Counted from the stretch's first letter, positions 10,876 through 22,351 are shown. The stretch is DNA of 64,000 nt from Pegoplata infirma (GCA_963921195.1 OY992537.1:67448040-67512039); one strand, 5' to 3'. Numbers and translations: made by a program. The notes: a model not told the origin generated them from the letters alone.

Positions 10876-11690
10876 AAAAATTATAGTCGGGCAAGACCGG
10901 TCATATAATACCCTACACCGGTGTTTCCCGGAAAATGGGTCCCAAGTTCAAACATGGACCGATGGGATCTATCTTTTGTTAAATCTTTAATAAGTGTAAA
11001 AATCACCCACAAACCAAGTTTTAGCGAATTATGCTTCTATTTGTCGTAAATACACCGCTTTACCTGAATATCGGGCGAAATTTTTATATGGGTCTAGGTC
11101 CAAAAATGGTCCGATAATATTCAGGTTTGATAAGGTTACTAAAGTGCGTTTTATACATACAAACTTAATTTTAATAAAATATTTTTGATTTTCATGAAAT
11201 TTTAGATATTTTTGTGAATATCGGGAAGGTGGTTTGTATGAGGTCTACAAGAACTGATCCGATTGCTTTAAAATTCGGCATGATGATTTAAGAATACAAA
11301 ACACGATTACCTGCAAAATTTCGATAGGATACCATTTATAAAACCGTTGTTAGAGTCATTTGAGGCAAATAAAAAGGGGACGTTTGTATGGGGGCTAGAA
11401 CAAAACATGTACCGATTTTTTCCAATTCGTCCTTGGGCCAAAATAAGCTTAAGTTTCAAATTTCAGTTAAATCGGTTGATAATTGCAACCTGTATCGTGT
11501 TTACACCGTTACATGGACAGACGGACAAACAGACAGACATACGGATGGACATTGCTAAATCGACTCAAAAAGTGATTCAGAGTCGATCGGTATACTTGAA
11601 GGTGGGGTAGGACCAATATTTCGGGTAGTTACAAACATCAGCACAAACTCATTATACCCTGTACCACAGAGTGGTGTAGAGATACAATTT
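10876..11690 (+). mobile_element. Mini-me-like element, family B
   Basis: Starts TTATAGTCGGGCAAGACCGG with hairpin potential, then ATAATACCCTACACCGG, and ends CCACAGAGTGGTGTAG. Near 11515-11545 is a short GACGGACAAACAGACAGAC tract. Parallel copies are at 22352-23168 (plus) and 41322-42022 (minus). The 87-codon ORF at 11347-11610 lies wholly inside the element, overlaps non-conserved sequence in the other copies and is rejected as a gene. Confidence 0.75.
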
Positions 11691-12110
11691 TGAAAAATGG
11701 CAAGAAAAAGTTGTTAGTTTTTGCTACCTCCTATTTGGAAAGAATTCCTTGTAATTTTACAAGCTTTTTACCAATAATTTTTTTAATTTTTCAAGCTTTT
11801 TACAAATAAATTTGTAAATTTACAATTTTTTTGAATCGATAAAATTTACAAGGAGGTTTCATGACTTTACTAGATATGTTGCTACCTCCTATTTTACGAG
11901 AATTCCTAGCAAAAATTACGAGCTTTTTTTGTAATTTTACAAGTTTTTTACCAATAAAATTGTAAATTTACAAATTTTTTTGGACAATAAAACTTACACA
12001 AAATTCTTTTTAATTTACTATATTTTTTTGTTTTAAAAAACCTTGGAAATTTGTAAAATAACAAAAAAAATTGAAAAATTACAAAAAAAGGAAATTTCGA
12101 TCGAATTTTT
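11691..12110. repeat. CTACCTCCTATTT-type repeat fragment
   Basis: The motif GCTACCTCCTATTT followed by GAATTCC and repeated TTTTACAAGCTTTTTACC blocks occurs twice (11730 and 11882). The same phrases recur near 56875-57000 and, inverted, at 55910-56390. This is a dispersed repeat with no coding capacity. Confidence 0.7.
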
Positions 12111-13577
12111 TTTTGTTAAAAATTTTTCGAATCATTAACCGATATGATACACCAAACTGCTCGGGGTAACAACATTTTAGTATGTTAATTTTAGTACTAT
12201 CGGTGCAATATATTGGCCGTGAACCCTATTTCAATAGACAGACATCATCAGTCAATGATCTATAATATAGTTAAAGGTAAAAAAAATAATTTCAATGCTG
12301 ATAGAATTGAATTGCTTAAATGTAAAAAATAATAAAAAAAATATTTTTTATCCTGAAAGGGAATGTGCCCATTGCTCTCAATTGTTTTCCTTTCGCTTTC
12401 TATTTGTTTACAAAACAATGGTTAAACTCCACTTTTGAAACTGATCCTTTTTACTTAAATTTTCAGTATTCTATTGTTAAACGTATAAAATTTTATAAAA
12501 ACAACGCAAAAATAGTATAGTTGATTTCTAATGTTAATAAATGCATTGAAACGGAAACTGAGGAGGGTCTTTTGTTAAATGTTTTGTTGTAATTAAGCAA
12601 ATACTCAAGTACAAGTCGTCTAAATTGTAAGAAAAACTGCTAAATGTGCTGTTAAAAGTCAATACAATTGCATGCTTTTTCTTGACTTGATTTCGAGCTT
12701 AATTTTTATAGGGTATCGAATGTATGATGATTTGTGCTACTAAAGAATAACAACACTAAAAATCTGTGAGGGAGTAAGTAGCGCAAGAAAAAGGAAACCA
12801 GTACTAAATTAATTTACAACCCTCAAAATGTTAGCAACAACTCCCCCTTTAACAAAATTGCTAGTTAAGGTTAACATATCACAATATATGTAGTTAAGAA
12901 ATTCTCGATGTTTTGAAAACATTTAATACAAAGAATTTTAAGTTTCACAACAGGCGTTTAGGCTGCCTCGTCTTCGACGCAGTGTAAATGCCTAAAAGTA
13001 GATGTGGGCTCGTGAGTGACTTTTGACTTACAATTATGACAGGAGAGTTCCAAATTTTACAAATTTTTTTTTTTGCAAAATTTTAAGTTTAGCCAAATTT
13101 TACAAAACTTTTTAGCCTTGTTCGGGACGAAAGGAAATATGAAAAGAAAATAAATGGCGGAAACTCACGCAAAGAATCTACTTAAGCAGTTTTTTCCACT
13201 CACGTGAGTAAATTAAGTTTCCGTACTAATCTGCTATGCGCTCAATGGCGCCGCCCATCTTATTTTAATGTATAATTGATATACAAATATATTGAGAATG
13301 CAATTCGTCAACTTTTTAAATTGATTAATTTCTAAAGTAAGAATTGTTTGATTAACAAGGTATACAGAACATTTTTAGAGTAGTCTAAACACGTCACTAC
13401 TCTAACTAACTATACACGTATGAAATTGAAAGTTTTCAATAATGTTTATGTAGCATTAGAGTGGCATTTTTTCTTCAACTTTTAATTTTCCCAAATGTCC
13501 AAGCAAATTTTTACTCTACTAGTGAACATTAAATTAACCCGTGGCACCCGGAGACCAAAGTTTTGGAACTTTAAAAA
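12111..13577. other. Non-coding stretch, mostly unrecognised
   Basis: No gene supported. The sequence near 12950-13270 is less AT-rich and includes ACTCACGTGAGTAAA (about 13199), which is also found near 38220 and 49335. Otherwise nothing recognised. Confidence 0.5.
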
Positions 13578-13790
13578 ATGTCTGCGAAGTTTGTACTCTT
13601 GCCCAAACCATTGAATTATGATTATGTTTTGCTGTATAAATACGTGTTCTTTCCAAAGCATAATTTTTCTACAAAAAATAACGCTATATTATTTTGTCAT
13701 TCAATGAACAACGCATTGAAATATCGGTCGAGGCCCCATTTTGTTTATATATTACACCGTCCGACAAAAATGAAAAAAAGTCGTCAAAAA
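13578..13790 (+). repeat. Mini-me-like fragment (family A variant)
   Basis: ATGTCTGCGAAGTTTGTACT and CTTGCCCAAACCATTGA are shared with 37018-37200, and the core ATATCGGTCGAGGCCCC follows. The 73-codon ORF here is therefore repeat-derived and not a gene. Confidence 0.65.
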
Positions 13791-13798
13791 CGGACTTG

Positions 13799-15917
13799 AT
13801 AACACAGTGCAGCAGCACATTTAGGGCCTCAACCAAACCAAGACAGTTTGAAAGTACTTATGTGTAGTACACTGATAGAAATTTGTACATGACAATAATG
13901 AAATCCTACATTAATGTTATGAAAAATGAGGTTAAAAAGGAACGTATGTAGGGGTTCATTGAATTAATGAAATAGGTATCATAAAATGTAATTGCAAGAA
14001 CAAGTTTCATTATATTAATGAAAATTGTTCATACAAAATATAAATTGTATTTTATAAAATTTTTCATTACTTTAATGATAAAAGTATTTAATTCTTATGA
14101 AATACTTTCATTGAATAAATCCTACTTTTTATTTTTGAAATGAAATACTTTTATTGAATAAATGTTACTTTTATTTTTAAAATAAAATATATATATGAAA
14201 GAGTAAAGATCTTTTAATAGAATTAAAAATAATAAAAAATTGTTTTCACTTAGTTTTTACTCCAACCTTAAATTGTAATACATAATTAAAACCACGAACT
14301 AATAAAAAACATCACAAAATTAGTTAATTAATAATTTACTTTTTATTTAAAATTTCGTAAAAAAATCTGAAAAAATCACAAAATAACCAAGTTAAAAAAA
14401 TACTTTCACATATTTTTTATTTTATCTAAAGATTTCACTCAGTTTTCTCTCACAAAATTTTACTATAACGTTTACTTTTAATACATAAGTAAAACCCCGA
14501 AATAATTTAAAACAACATGAGTTTAATAAATACTTATAATTAATCAACAACATTTCATTTTAAATTTCGTAAAAAAATTCTTAGAAAAAATCACGCTCTG
14601 ATCAGCTGTTTTTTGCGCGCGTAAACTAACAGACTAAACAGACGCGACACGACAGGTGTCAAAAAACAGAAAATTTTGTAAACAAAACTAAATGAAATTT
14701 TTTTAATGAAACTACGAAATCTAATGAATCAAAATTAATGAATATCTTGCACAATATGTATGAAATTTCATTCAGCATATGAAAAATTTCATTGTTGCAA
14801 TGAAGCAACGTTAATGAATTCCTATTTAATATAATTTTTTATCGACCTTATCTTTGATTATTTATTTTTTTTTAGAATTATCTAAGGCAGGCTTTCAAGG
14901 TCACAGTTTAATGAAAATTAATAAGACTATAAATTCATAATTTTACTCCTCCATTCATTAGTGATATGAAGCGTTTTTCTATCAGTGTAGTAAAAACCCC
15001 AAAGGGTTTAGCTCTGTAACGTCTCAAAATTTTTTTATAGCCCACTGAATTTTTCATTTTTTTTTTTTCAAAGGCGTTGGAAAAAAGTCGAAAAAACTAA
15101 TGTTAATGTTTTTAAAACTTAAAATAGTGTTTGAATGTCTTCAATAGAATTTTATGGGGAACATTTTTCTAGAGTACGCTAAACCTCTATCTCCCGTTTA
15201 AATGGGTCATTTTCGTCATTTTTTTAAGAAATGGCTCAGAAACCTACTAAGACGTGCGGTTAAAGGGTTAAAATGTTCTACGATTATTTTCAGCATCAAA
15301 TTTCACTGGCGGTTACTGAAGGCAGAAAGTTCGACCGGTATACGAAAAATGCATAAAAAAGGTTAATTGTAAATTATCATTAACTTTTTATATTTTTTCC
15401 TATATTTGTTAGTTACAATTGTATACAATTTCTGGGAAAAATATAAAAAAATGAATGACACTTTACAATTTGTCTTTTTTCTGCATTTTCCTTATATCAG
15501 TCGAACTTTCTGCCTTCAGTAACCCCTAGTGAAATTTGATGCAGAGTAAGTCTACTAAAACTTGCCCTTTAAAGGCAAGTTTTAGTGGACTTTTGAGCCA
15601 TTTCTTAAGAAAATTACTTAAATGACCAATAAATACGGCAGATAAAGGGTTAATATATTCAAGAAAAAAAATCCCCATCAAATTCTATTGAAGACATCCA
15701 AACACTATTTTAAGCTCAAAAGAACCGTTACATTATTTTTTTCGACTTTTTTCAAACGCCTTTAAAAAAAATGAAAAATTTAGTGGGTTATAAAAAAATT
15801 TGAGACGTTACAGAGCAAAACCCATTGGGGGCTTAACTACTATACACAAGTACTTTCAAACTGTCTTGGTTTAGTTGGGGCCCTAAGAAATGACCCTTCA
15901 ATTGTGTCACAGTGTAA
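13799..15917. mobile_element. Foldback element interrupted by a TA-TSD MITE
   Basis: The arms pair around 15370: AACCAAACCAAGACAGTTTG (13832) matches the inverted CAAACTGTCTTGGTTTAGTT near 15858, and CTGGCGGTTACTGAAGGC matches the inverted GCCTTCAGTAACCCCTAG. Ends resemble CACTGTG (ACACAGTGC left, TCACAGTGTAAT right), like those at 48674 and 52428. The left arm is split by the insertion at 13870-14987. No coding capacity. Confidence 0.8.
13870..14987. mobile_element. TA-TSD MITE, TIR CACTGATAGAAA
   Basis: Left terminus CACTGATAGAAA, right terminus TTTCTATCAGTG, flanked by TA at 13868-13869 and 14988-14989. The opposite arm of the host foldback gives the uninterrupted alignment (near 15838-15850), which supports TA as the TSD. 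The interior is rich in ATGAAA and TTTCATT motifs in both orientations. TA TSDs suggest the Tc1/mariner superfamily. There is no transposase. Confidence 0.85.
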
Positions 15918-15940
15918 TAAGCGTTTGCAACTAGAGACCA

Positions 15941-16572
15941 AATGTAGTAAAACTGCACTTACAGTTTTTTTTTTCGTGATCCTGTTTCCTTTTAAAAGGA
16001 CTTTAAAGTTGAAGAGGATTAAGTTTTATAAAATATTTTTTTAATATTTGTACTTTTCCCTAATTATTCTATTTTATTATTTTAGTCTGGGGGTCGTGGG
16101 TTCGATTCCCACCAGAGGCCTTGGTCTGTTTCGCTACAACGAGACGAAGGTCATTGTTACCAGTTCTCGGTTAGGTAAAATTAGTATGTAATTTGTAATT
16201 ATATGGTAATTCTTAATAAAATAAAAAATAAATATTTTATTATTTTAAGATATAAGGAAAAAATAGGTAAGTTACTTCCTCTCAAAAATATATCCCTCAA
16301 TATCAATCAAAATTTTCCACAAAATATTTTGATCAAGTTTTCAAATGACTTTATTCAAGTCATTTTATCCTGATATGGCAAAAAAAAAAATTGGAAAAAT
16401 TTGAGGAGCTCCTTCTCTTTCATTTTCCATCACCAGAGTCATTCTAGGACAAGTAAAAATAGCTAAAAAATATTTTACAAAATGAATCCTTTAAAACTTT
16501 AAAGTCCTTTTAAAGGGAAACAGGATCACGAAATGAAAAACTGTAAATGCAGTTTTACTCCATTTTATCTCT
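15941..16572. mobile_element. Foldback repeat (AGTAAAACTGCA family), hosts a SINE
   Basis: GTAGTAAAACTGCACTTACA (15952) is mirrored by the inverted copy ending GCAGTTTTACTCC near 16560. The inner parts CGTGATCCTGTTTCC and AAAAGGACTTTAAAGTT also match inverted. A SINE is inserted at 16085. A related copy lies at 42418-42785. Confidence 0.8.
16085..16233 (+). mobile_element. 5'-truncated tRNA-derived SINE with 14-bp TSD
   Basis: It begins GTCTGGGGGTCGTGGG and carries a good B box (GGGTTCGATTCCC, about 16097-16109). A SINE-specific body GTTTCGCTACAACGAGACGA follows, with an A/T-rich tail. It is flanked by exact copies of ATTTTATTATTTTA at 16071-16084 and 16234-16247. The related copy at 46751 has the upstream A-box part that is missing here. 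The copy near 42416 keeps the same target sequence with no SINE in it, which is an empty-site comparison. Confidence 0.9.
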
Positions 16573-17010
16573 TTTTTCAAACGTATATCATGCGTTTCAT
16601 GTTTAATATTGGCTGTCGGATGGTGTTATTGATCCGTAAAAAATATTGATGAAAAAAAATATTGATGAAAAAAAAATATTGATAAAAAAAAAAAATATTG
16701 ATGAAAAAACAAACATATTGATGAAAAAAAAAAAAACATATTGATGACAACAAAAAAAAAAAAATATTGATGAAAAAAAATATTGATGAAAAAACAATAT
16801 TAATGGAAAAACATTTTAATAAAAAAATATTGATGAAAAATATATTGATGAAAAAAAAATTCTGATGAAAAAAATATTGATTAAGAAAAATTTTGATTAA
16901 AAGAAAGGTTTATGAAAAAAAATAATGATGGAATCAAAAAAAAAAAAAAATATATTGATAAAGAAAAATATTGATAAAAAAATAATATTGATAAAAAAAA
17001 TTGATGAAAA
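16573..17010. repeat. Minisatellite of ATTGATGAAAAAAAA units
   Basis: From about 16625 to 17000 roughly two dozen units of about 13-20 bp (ATATTGATGAAAAAAAA) are arrayed with variable A-run length. The minus-strand Phe-rich ORF at 16603-16797 (FFFHQ/FFINIF) is an artefact of this array. The sequence before 16625 continues the family seen near 42740-42785. Confidence 0.9.
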
Positions 17011-17017
17011 ATAATTA

Positions 17018-17073
17018 TTTTTAAGAAATAAAATTGTTTGACCTCGAGCTCAAACAATTTTATTTCTTAAAAA
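17018..17073. repeat. 56-bp perfect palindrome with 24-bp arms
   Basis: TTTTTAAGAAATAAAATTG and its inverted copy face each other around an 8-bp centre CCTCGAGC. It separates the minisatellite from the CAGCTGG unit at 17130. Confidence 0.9.
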
Positions 17074-17099
17074 TTATAACTGAAAGGTCGAATAAAAAA

Positions 17100-17273
17100 C
17101 AACACTCATTTAATTGAAAAATAATTATGTAACGTTTTATTTACCAGCTGGTGAATAATTGTTTTATTAACCACGAGGTGAATTATTATTAAAGTTACAA
17201 ACCTAAGTTACAAAAATTTTCGGTTTTAAGAAAATAAAAAATGCACTCTTTTTTACAAAGGAAAAAATGGTTC
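17100..17273 (+). repeat. CACCAGCTGGTGAA unit (partial)
   Basis: Matches the 245-bp unit duplicated at 39770-40215: TTACCAGCTGGTGAA, CACGAGGTGAATTATTATTA and GTTACAAACCTAAGTTAC. Its continuation (CTTATATAGTCACACTGAGG) reappears near 17936, after the hAT insertion. Confidence 0.8.
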
Positions 17274-17281
17274 TCTTTATG

Positions 17282-17619
17282 CAATGATTCCAAACCTTCG
17301 AGTCTCGCCCCACTGGGGGGCAATTTGAAGATTCTAGGGGGCAAGAAACAAATTTTAAAGATTTTGTTTAGTCAAATTAACTAAATTTTTAGTAAAATTA
17401 ACTACAGTTTTTTTTAGCAAAATTAACTAAATTGTTTAAAATTTTTACTAAAAATTTAGTTTAAATGTTTATTTTTTAAAAACTTTGTTAAACCAGTAGT
17501 AAGTTTTCATTAGAAACAAAAATTTTCACAATAAAAAGTTTTTTCTTGAGTGTAGGGGGGACAGGCAATTTTTTAAAGTTATAAGTGGGGCGTGGCGTAA
17601 AAATGGTTGGGAACCATTG
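17282..17619. mobile_element. Short hAT element with near-perfect 8-bp TSD
   Basis: The ends are CAATGATTCCAAACCTT and AATGGTTGGGAACCATTG. The flanks TCTTTATG (17274-17281) and TCTTAATG (17620-17627) match at 7 of 8 bases. It is 338 bp, has no transposase and has G-rich blocks near both ends (CCACTGGGGGG, GTGGGGCGTGG). It interrupts or borders the CAGCTGG unit. Confidence 0.82.
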
Positions 17620-17627
17620 TCTTAATG

Positions 17628-17985
17628 TATGAAAATATCTGCAAATTTAAAAAAAATACTGCAAAATCAGGGGGAAAAGTGGAAAGAGTAGGCAAAATGC
17701 TCCAAAATCAGGGGAAAAAGTAGGGAAATTAGTTAAAAGAGAAATTTAATAATGGAAATAGTGGTAATCCTGTCAATATAGATAGGTAATCCTCTCAATA
17801 ATAGTGGTAAAATTTACTTATTTTCTAATTCTCTTTGATCTTTTTACAAAATTTTTAAATTTCTGCAATAAATTAAGTTTACCAATTTTCATAAATTTGA
17901 AAATTTCAAACTCTCTTACTTTCCTTACTCTATGGCTTATATAGTCACACTGAGGTGGTGTCCTGCAACTTAAAAAAAAAAGAGT
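17628..17985. other. Spacer with the tail of the CAGCTGG unit
   Basis: No gene. Near 17936 the tail GGCTTATATAGTCACACTGA of the CAGCTGG unit resumes, ending GGTGGTGTCCTGCAACTT. Confidence 0.6.
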
Positions 17986-20010
17986 TTTTCGTGGCCATTT
18001 TATGGAGGTTGATACAAACTTTCATTTAAAATTAATGTACGCCCTTCGACCGTAGCTTTGGGTTTTTAGAAAATTTTTAGCAAAAACTCTAATCTTTAAT
18101 CGAAGAGCTCCATGGGTCAAAAATGTCTGATTTTGCTCAAATTATGTTTAAATAAAAGTTTTTCTCAATCTCTATGAAATAGTCAATGGAACATAATCTG
18201 AAATTGTTTTTAAAAAAATCTTAAACGTAGGAAATATCCGTCATATTTGAAAATTTTGTTGTCAAATTTCAAGTAACAGTATCTAGAAAACCGCTCTTCC
18301 GATTTCAAAACTTTTTTGATAATCGTATACAGCTTGCCAAAATAATGTATCGCAAGAATTGTTTTTGATCTTTCAAAAATTTAAAATTTTAGTGAAAGTT
18401 TTCCAAAAATTTAAAACTTTGATCGGAGGGCGACACGGTTTAAATGATCGGACTTGGCTCAAATTGAGTTTAAATGAAAAATTGCCTTAATCATTATGAA
18501 ACGGTTATGAGAAAGAAACTTTGAAATTAAAAAAAAATCTTAAATGTAGGAAAAAAACGCAATTTTTTGCAAATTTCATGTAGCAATATCTCGAAATCCG
18601 GTAGACCAGCGCTTGCCAACCTATGGTACGCGTACCACTAGGGGGTACGCGAAACTGTCCGCAGGGGTACGCAAAATTTTAGTAATAGATTAACCTTTCA
18701 ATGCTGGTTCCGCATCTGGCTTCCAACGTTTTCCATAACGTCAGGTTTTTAAGAAAGCTTAGGTCAAAATTCACAAAAAAAAACGTATTTTTGTGCAATT
18801 TAGAGAGCACTTTTTGCTATATTTTTTTATGATATTTTGATATCCGACCACTTGTTTTCAATTAATCTTTCGATGCTGGTTCCGAATATGGTTCACAAAT
18901 TTTTCTATGATGTCAGGTTTTTGAGAAAATGTATGTCAAAGTTCTCAAAAAACGTGTTGTTGGGCATTTTTGAGACGGGTTGTGAATAACTAACGATCGG
19001 AGAGCGTTCGGGACTTCAGCATGAGTGTTCCTCGGTTCAAGGCCAACAATATTGCTCTTGAAACTTTTTTCATAGCGGCAATATTTACCGAGATATACCC
19101 AAAAAGCTATTTTCGCGTTGTCAACTCCCGGAAAGTATTTTTTGAAAAATATCCGAAGATAATGGTCGTAGAGCCTCGGGTCCAAAGGCGAATTTTTAGT
19201 GTGGACCTTGACCTATCTTTTTCGTTCCGGGTTCCGAGATTTTTCAGTCATTATTTTCAGAGTTACGAGGGTTCAACGCGATTTTAAACGGGGTTTTTCG
19301 TTAAGTTAAGCGTTTCGTTTTGTTAAGCTCCAAAATGAAATTACAGTGTATATACGAGGGTGTTTCATTCGAAAAGTAACGGAATTATCGATCTGCACTC
19401 GTATTTAAAACTAATTGAAAATATTATGGAAATTTTTTAAGGGTTCAAAAAACGTTAGTTGTTTTAATTTTTGATGTAGAATCGACTGGTGAAATCAGAT
19501 TTGCAATATTTTTATCAGTTTTTTCTCTGCAGAAAAATCAGTTTCAGATGCATTGAACCACCTCAAGGAGCAAACATTTTTCCAAGAAAAATAACACCGT
19601 TGTTTTGATTTCCCCTTAATCCTACAAAAAAGTTAATACCGGCAGATCAAAGATTTCAAAATTAACTTTAATTTTTATATGTGAAAAAACTCGTTAGGGG
19701 GTACGCGGCTAATAAAATATAAAATTAGGGGTACGCGAGCCAAAAAGGTTGGTAACCGCTGCGGTAGACAGATTTTTTTTTTTTGATATTTCTATTCAAC
19801 GCATCAAAATTAATAACTTAATAAATGTGATGTATGGTAAGATACAATTTTTTGTATTTTGAAACTTCTCAAAAATCCAAAATTTAGATCGCCAGGCGTC
19901 ACGGGTTAATGTATTTCGATTGGTCTCAAATTTGTACTACCTAAGTTTAAGGCATAGTAAAATAAAAAATTGCCCGAACATTCAAGATCTGAAGAAAATC
20001 TTTTATGCCT
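17986..20010. repeat. Three diverged units of about 270 bp, split by a hAT element
   Basis: The phrases CAAAATTTAAAACTTTGATCGGAGG-type, GGACTTGGCTCAAATTGAG and AAATCTTAAATGTAGGAAA recur near 18060-18300 and 18400-18590, and again at 19850-20000. Each unit has a conserved GATCG-GGCG-ACGG block. The hAT insertion at 18607 separates units two and three. Confidence 0.6.
18607..19761. mobile_element. Non-autonomous hAT element with perfect 8-bp TSD
   Basis: The termini are CAGCGCTTGCCAACCT and AAAAAGGTTGGTAACCGCTG. The 8-bp TSD CGGTAGAC is exact at 18599-18606 and 19762-19769. The 1155-bp interior carries GGGGTACGCG motifs near both ends (subterminal repeats) and two overlapping short ORFs on opposite strands (about 90 codons, 18913-19287) that resemble nothing and are not supported as genes. 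Confidence 0.92.
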
Positions 20011-20985
20011 TAAAAAAAATTGCCGCTCTAATGGGCATAGGAAGGAACTTTGGTTTGGGTTAGTGTGTGGCATTAACAACCCCACTTTTCTGCTTCCAAC
20101 ATTTGATAAACATCTTTGTTAAAAACTGCACGCAAAATATTTTAATAAAAATTGTTTTTTTACAACTTCGTCATATAGTACAAAGTACTTTTCTTTTTTT
20201 TTTTTTGTTCCAACCAACCTTATGCATTAAATTCCTGTTTATTGTTTTTTGAAAAGTCTCGATAATGTCTAGATGTTCCTTTTCTTAATATCCACAATAT
20301 AAAGGCGGTATTTTTTACATGAAAAAGGTTGTACGATTTTATAGAACGCGTACATACGACTGTAAGTTCTATAGATGTTTGGCTTTGTTTTTAACCCAGA
20401 AGAAAAGGTTGCTAATTTGCTAAATGTTGTAAGTGCGTTTAGTTTAAGTATATTTCATTATACCACATCATGAACATACATACACATAGGTACTTCAAAT
20501 ACTACTTACCTATATATTTTTGTTTTGACGTTGGTTTTAAGATTTAAAAATCCCTTTTTATTATGTGTAGTATATGTTATGGAACTTTTTAAATTGTTAA
20601 ACTTATTGAAGATGAAACACATGTTTCTGTTGTTAGAGAAATTACTCTACTTTTAAGAGGGTAATTTAAACAGGTAATACCAAGTATGTGAATCTTTACA
20701 TTTATCCCTTAATTCATTTCTTTTTAAAAATTTTAAAACATTGGACTATATAATATAATTACTGCTTAAAAATACATTCTAGCGGAAAGCACACTACAGT
20801 CCGAACTTAAAGAAATAGACTTTCGTAATGTGGCAAGAATATGTCCTGTATTTACAGGCTAGTAAGGTTCTTCAATAGACTGCCAAATTATACCCAGAGA
20901 ACTTAAAAATTTAACTTCTTCTGTCCGCCTCTTTTGTGGGAGTGTATTTTTTTTATTAATTTAAATAGATTTTTTTTAACATGAT
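20011..20985. other. Non-coding stretch, nothing recognised
   Basis: No gene or clear repeat. The composition is less simple around 20280-20560, so it may be single-copy. Confidence 0.5.
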
Positions 20986-21190
20986 AATGTTTTTAGGCTG
21001 GTGTCTAATTTTAAAAAAGTTGCAGTTTGACTATATAAGCAAACAATTAACGAAAAAGAACACAAGAATTACTATTTTCATTTTCTTGAAACCAAAAATT
21101 TTAATAAGTTGGGTTTGTAACTTGGATAATAATTCACCACGTGGTGAATAAAACCGTTTTTCACCAGCTGGATAATAAAAAGTAACATTA
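20986..21190 (-). repeat. CAGCTGG unit, minus strand
   Basis: The reverse complement of the 245-bp unit at 39770: AACATGATAATGTTTTTAGG, GTTTGACTATATAAGC, CACCACGTGGTGAATAA and CACCAGCTGGATAATAAA. Confidence 0.85.
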
Positions 21191-21780
21191 TTTTTTTCAT
21201 AAGATTATTTTTTTTTCATAAAATTAATTTTTTTTTCTATAATTTTTTTTTTTTTTTTTTCATAATTTTTTTTTGTTTTCATCAAACTTTTTTTTTGCAT
21301 AATTTTTTTTTTATATCATAATAATTTTTTTTTTTCATTATTTTTTTTACATTAATTTTCTTTTTCATCACATTTTTTTTTTCATCAAAAATTTTTTTTA
21401 TCAACATTTTTTTTCATCATTTTTTTTTTGTTTTTTCATCAAATTTTTTTTTATAAATTTTTTTCATTAATTTTTTTTTTTCATCAAAATTTTTTTTTTT
21501 CATTAATTTTTTTTTCATTAAATTTTTTTTTTATAAATTTTTTTATCATACTTTTTTCATCAATTTTTTTTTTCAAATTCATTTCAAAATCATTAATTTT
21601 TTTTGCATTAAATTTTTTTTTTATAAATTTTTTTTTATCACATTTTTTTCATCAAATTTTTTTTTTCAAATTTTTTATTATCAATTTTTTTCTCACCAAA
21701 AATTTTTTTTACATCAAAAAATTTTTCCTTTCATCTTTTTGTTTTTTGTGAAAAAAAAAATAATTTTTTTTCCAAAACTA
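21191..21780 (-). repeat. T-rich minisatellite (TTTTTTTTCATCAA)
   Basis: Long tandem of TTTTTTTTCATCAA/ATT units, the reverse complement of the ATTGATGAAAAAAAA array. It directly follows the CAGCTGG unit in the same relative order as the array and unit at 39640-40215, inverted. The 107-codon Phe-rich ORF is an artefact. Confidence 0.9.
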
Positions 21781-22200
21781 CTTTTTCACCAAGTCTAAGC
21801 TATTCGCATAAAAGTTTTCCATTTGTTTATCAAATGTACATAAAACAAGTGAGAAAATTTATTCCTTGATGCCGAATCTTTTATACTCTCCAAAATGTAA
21901 AAACACTTTTCTGCACTTATTTTTGCACTCACTTACGACATGTACAGCTCTTTTGGTTTTTTAATGGGGTCCTCGACTGATATTTTAATTCGTTTTGCAT
22001 GGAATAGCAAAGTAATATAACATTATTTTTTCTAAAAAACTTTGCTTTGGCAAGTACACCCAAGTCTTCCGCAAAACATTATCTTGATTTAATGTTTTGG
22101 GCAAGAGTACAAAATTCGCAGGCTTTTTTACATTTTGGAGGGTTTAAAAAATTCGGCACGTACCCCTTTACCACTCTCACTTGTAACAAATGGAACAATT
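21781..22200. repeat. Family A mini-me-like fragments, both orientations
   Basis: A plus-strand end (ACAAGTGAGAAAATTTATTC, GCCGAATCTTTTATACTC) at about 21845-21895 and a minus-strand end (GGAGGGTTTAAAAAATTCGG, CACTCTCACTTGT) at about 22136-22187 face each other. The core GGGGTCCTCGACTGATATT lies between. Confidence 0.65.
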
Positions 22201-22351
22201 TTGTCAGAAAAAGTTAGATATGGTTAGTAAGTAATTTTGGTAAAAAAATTAAGAAAATAATTTTTTCGATGAAAAATAAATAATTTGTTAAAAAAAAAGT
22301 TTTTTTCGATCAAAAAAATTTTTAAATTTTTTTTTTTTTGGTAAATAAAAA

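Noticed and set aside
11347..11610. 87-codon ORF in a mini-me-like element
   Set aside because: The other two family-B copies do not preserve it, so it is chance.
18913..19287. Overlapping 90- and 88-codon ORFs on opposite strands
   Set aside because: Both lie inside a non-autonomous hAT element bounded by exact TSDs; no transposase motifs are visible.
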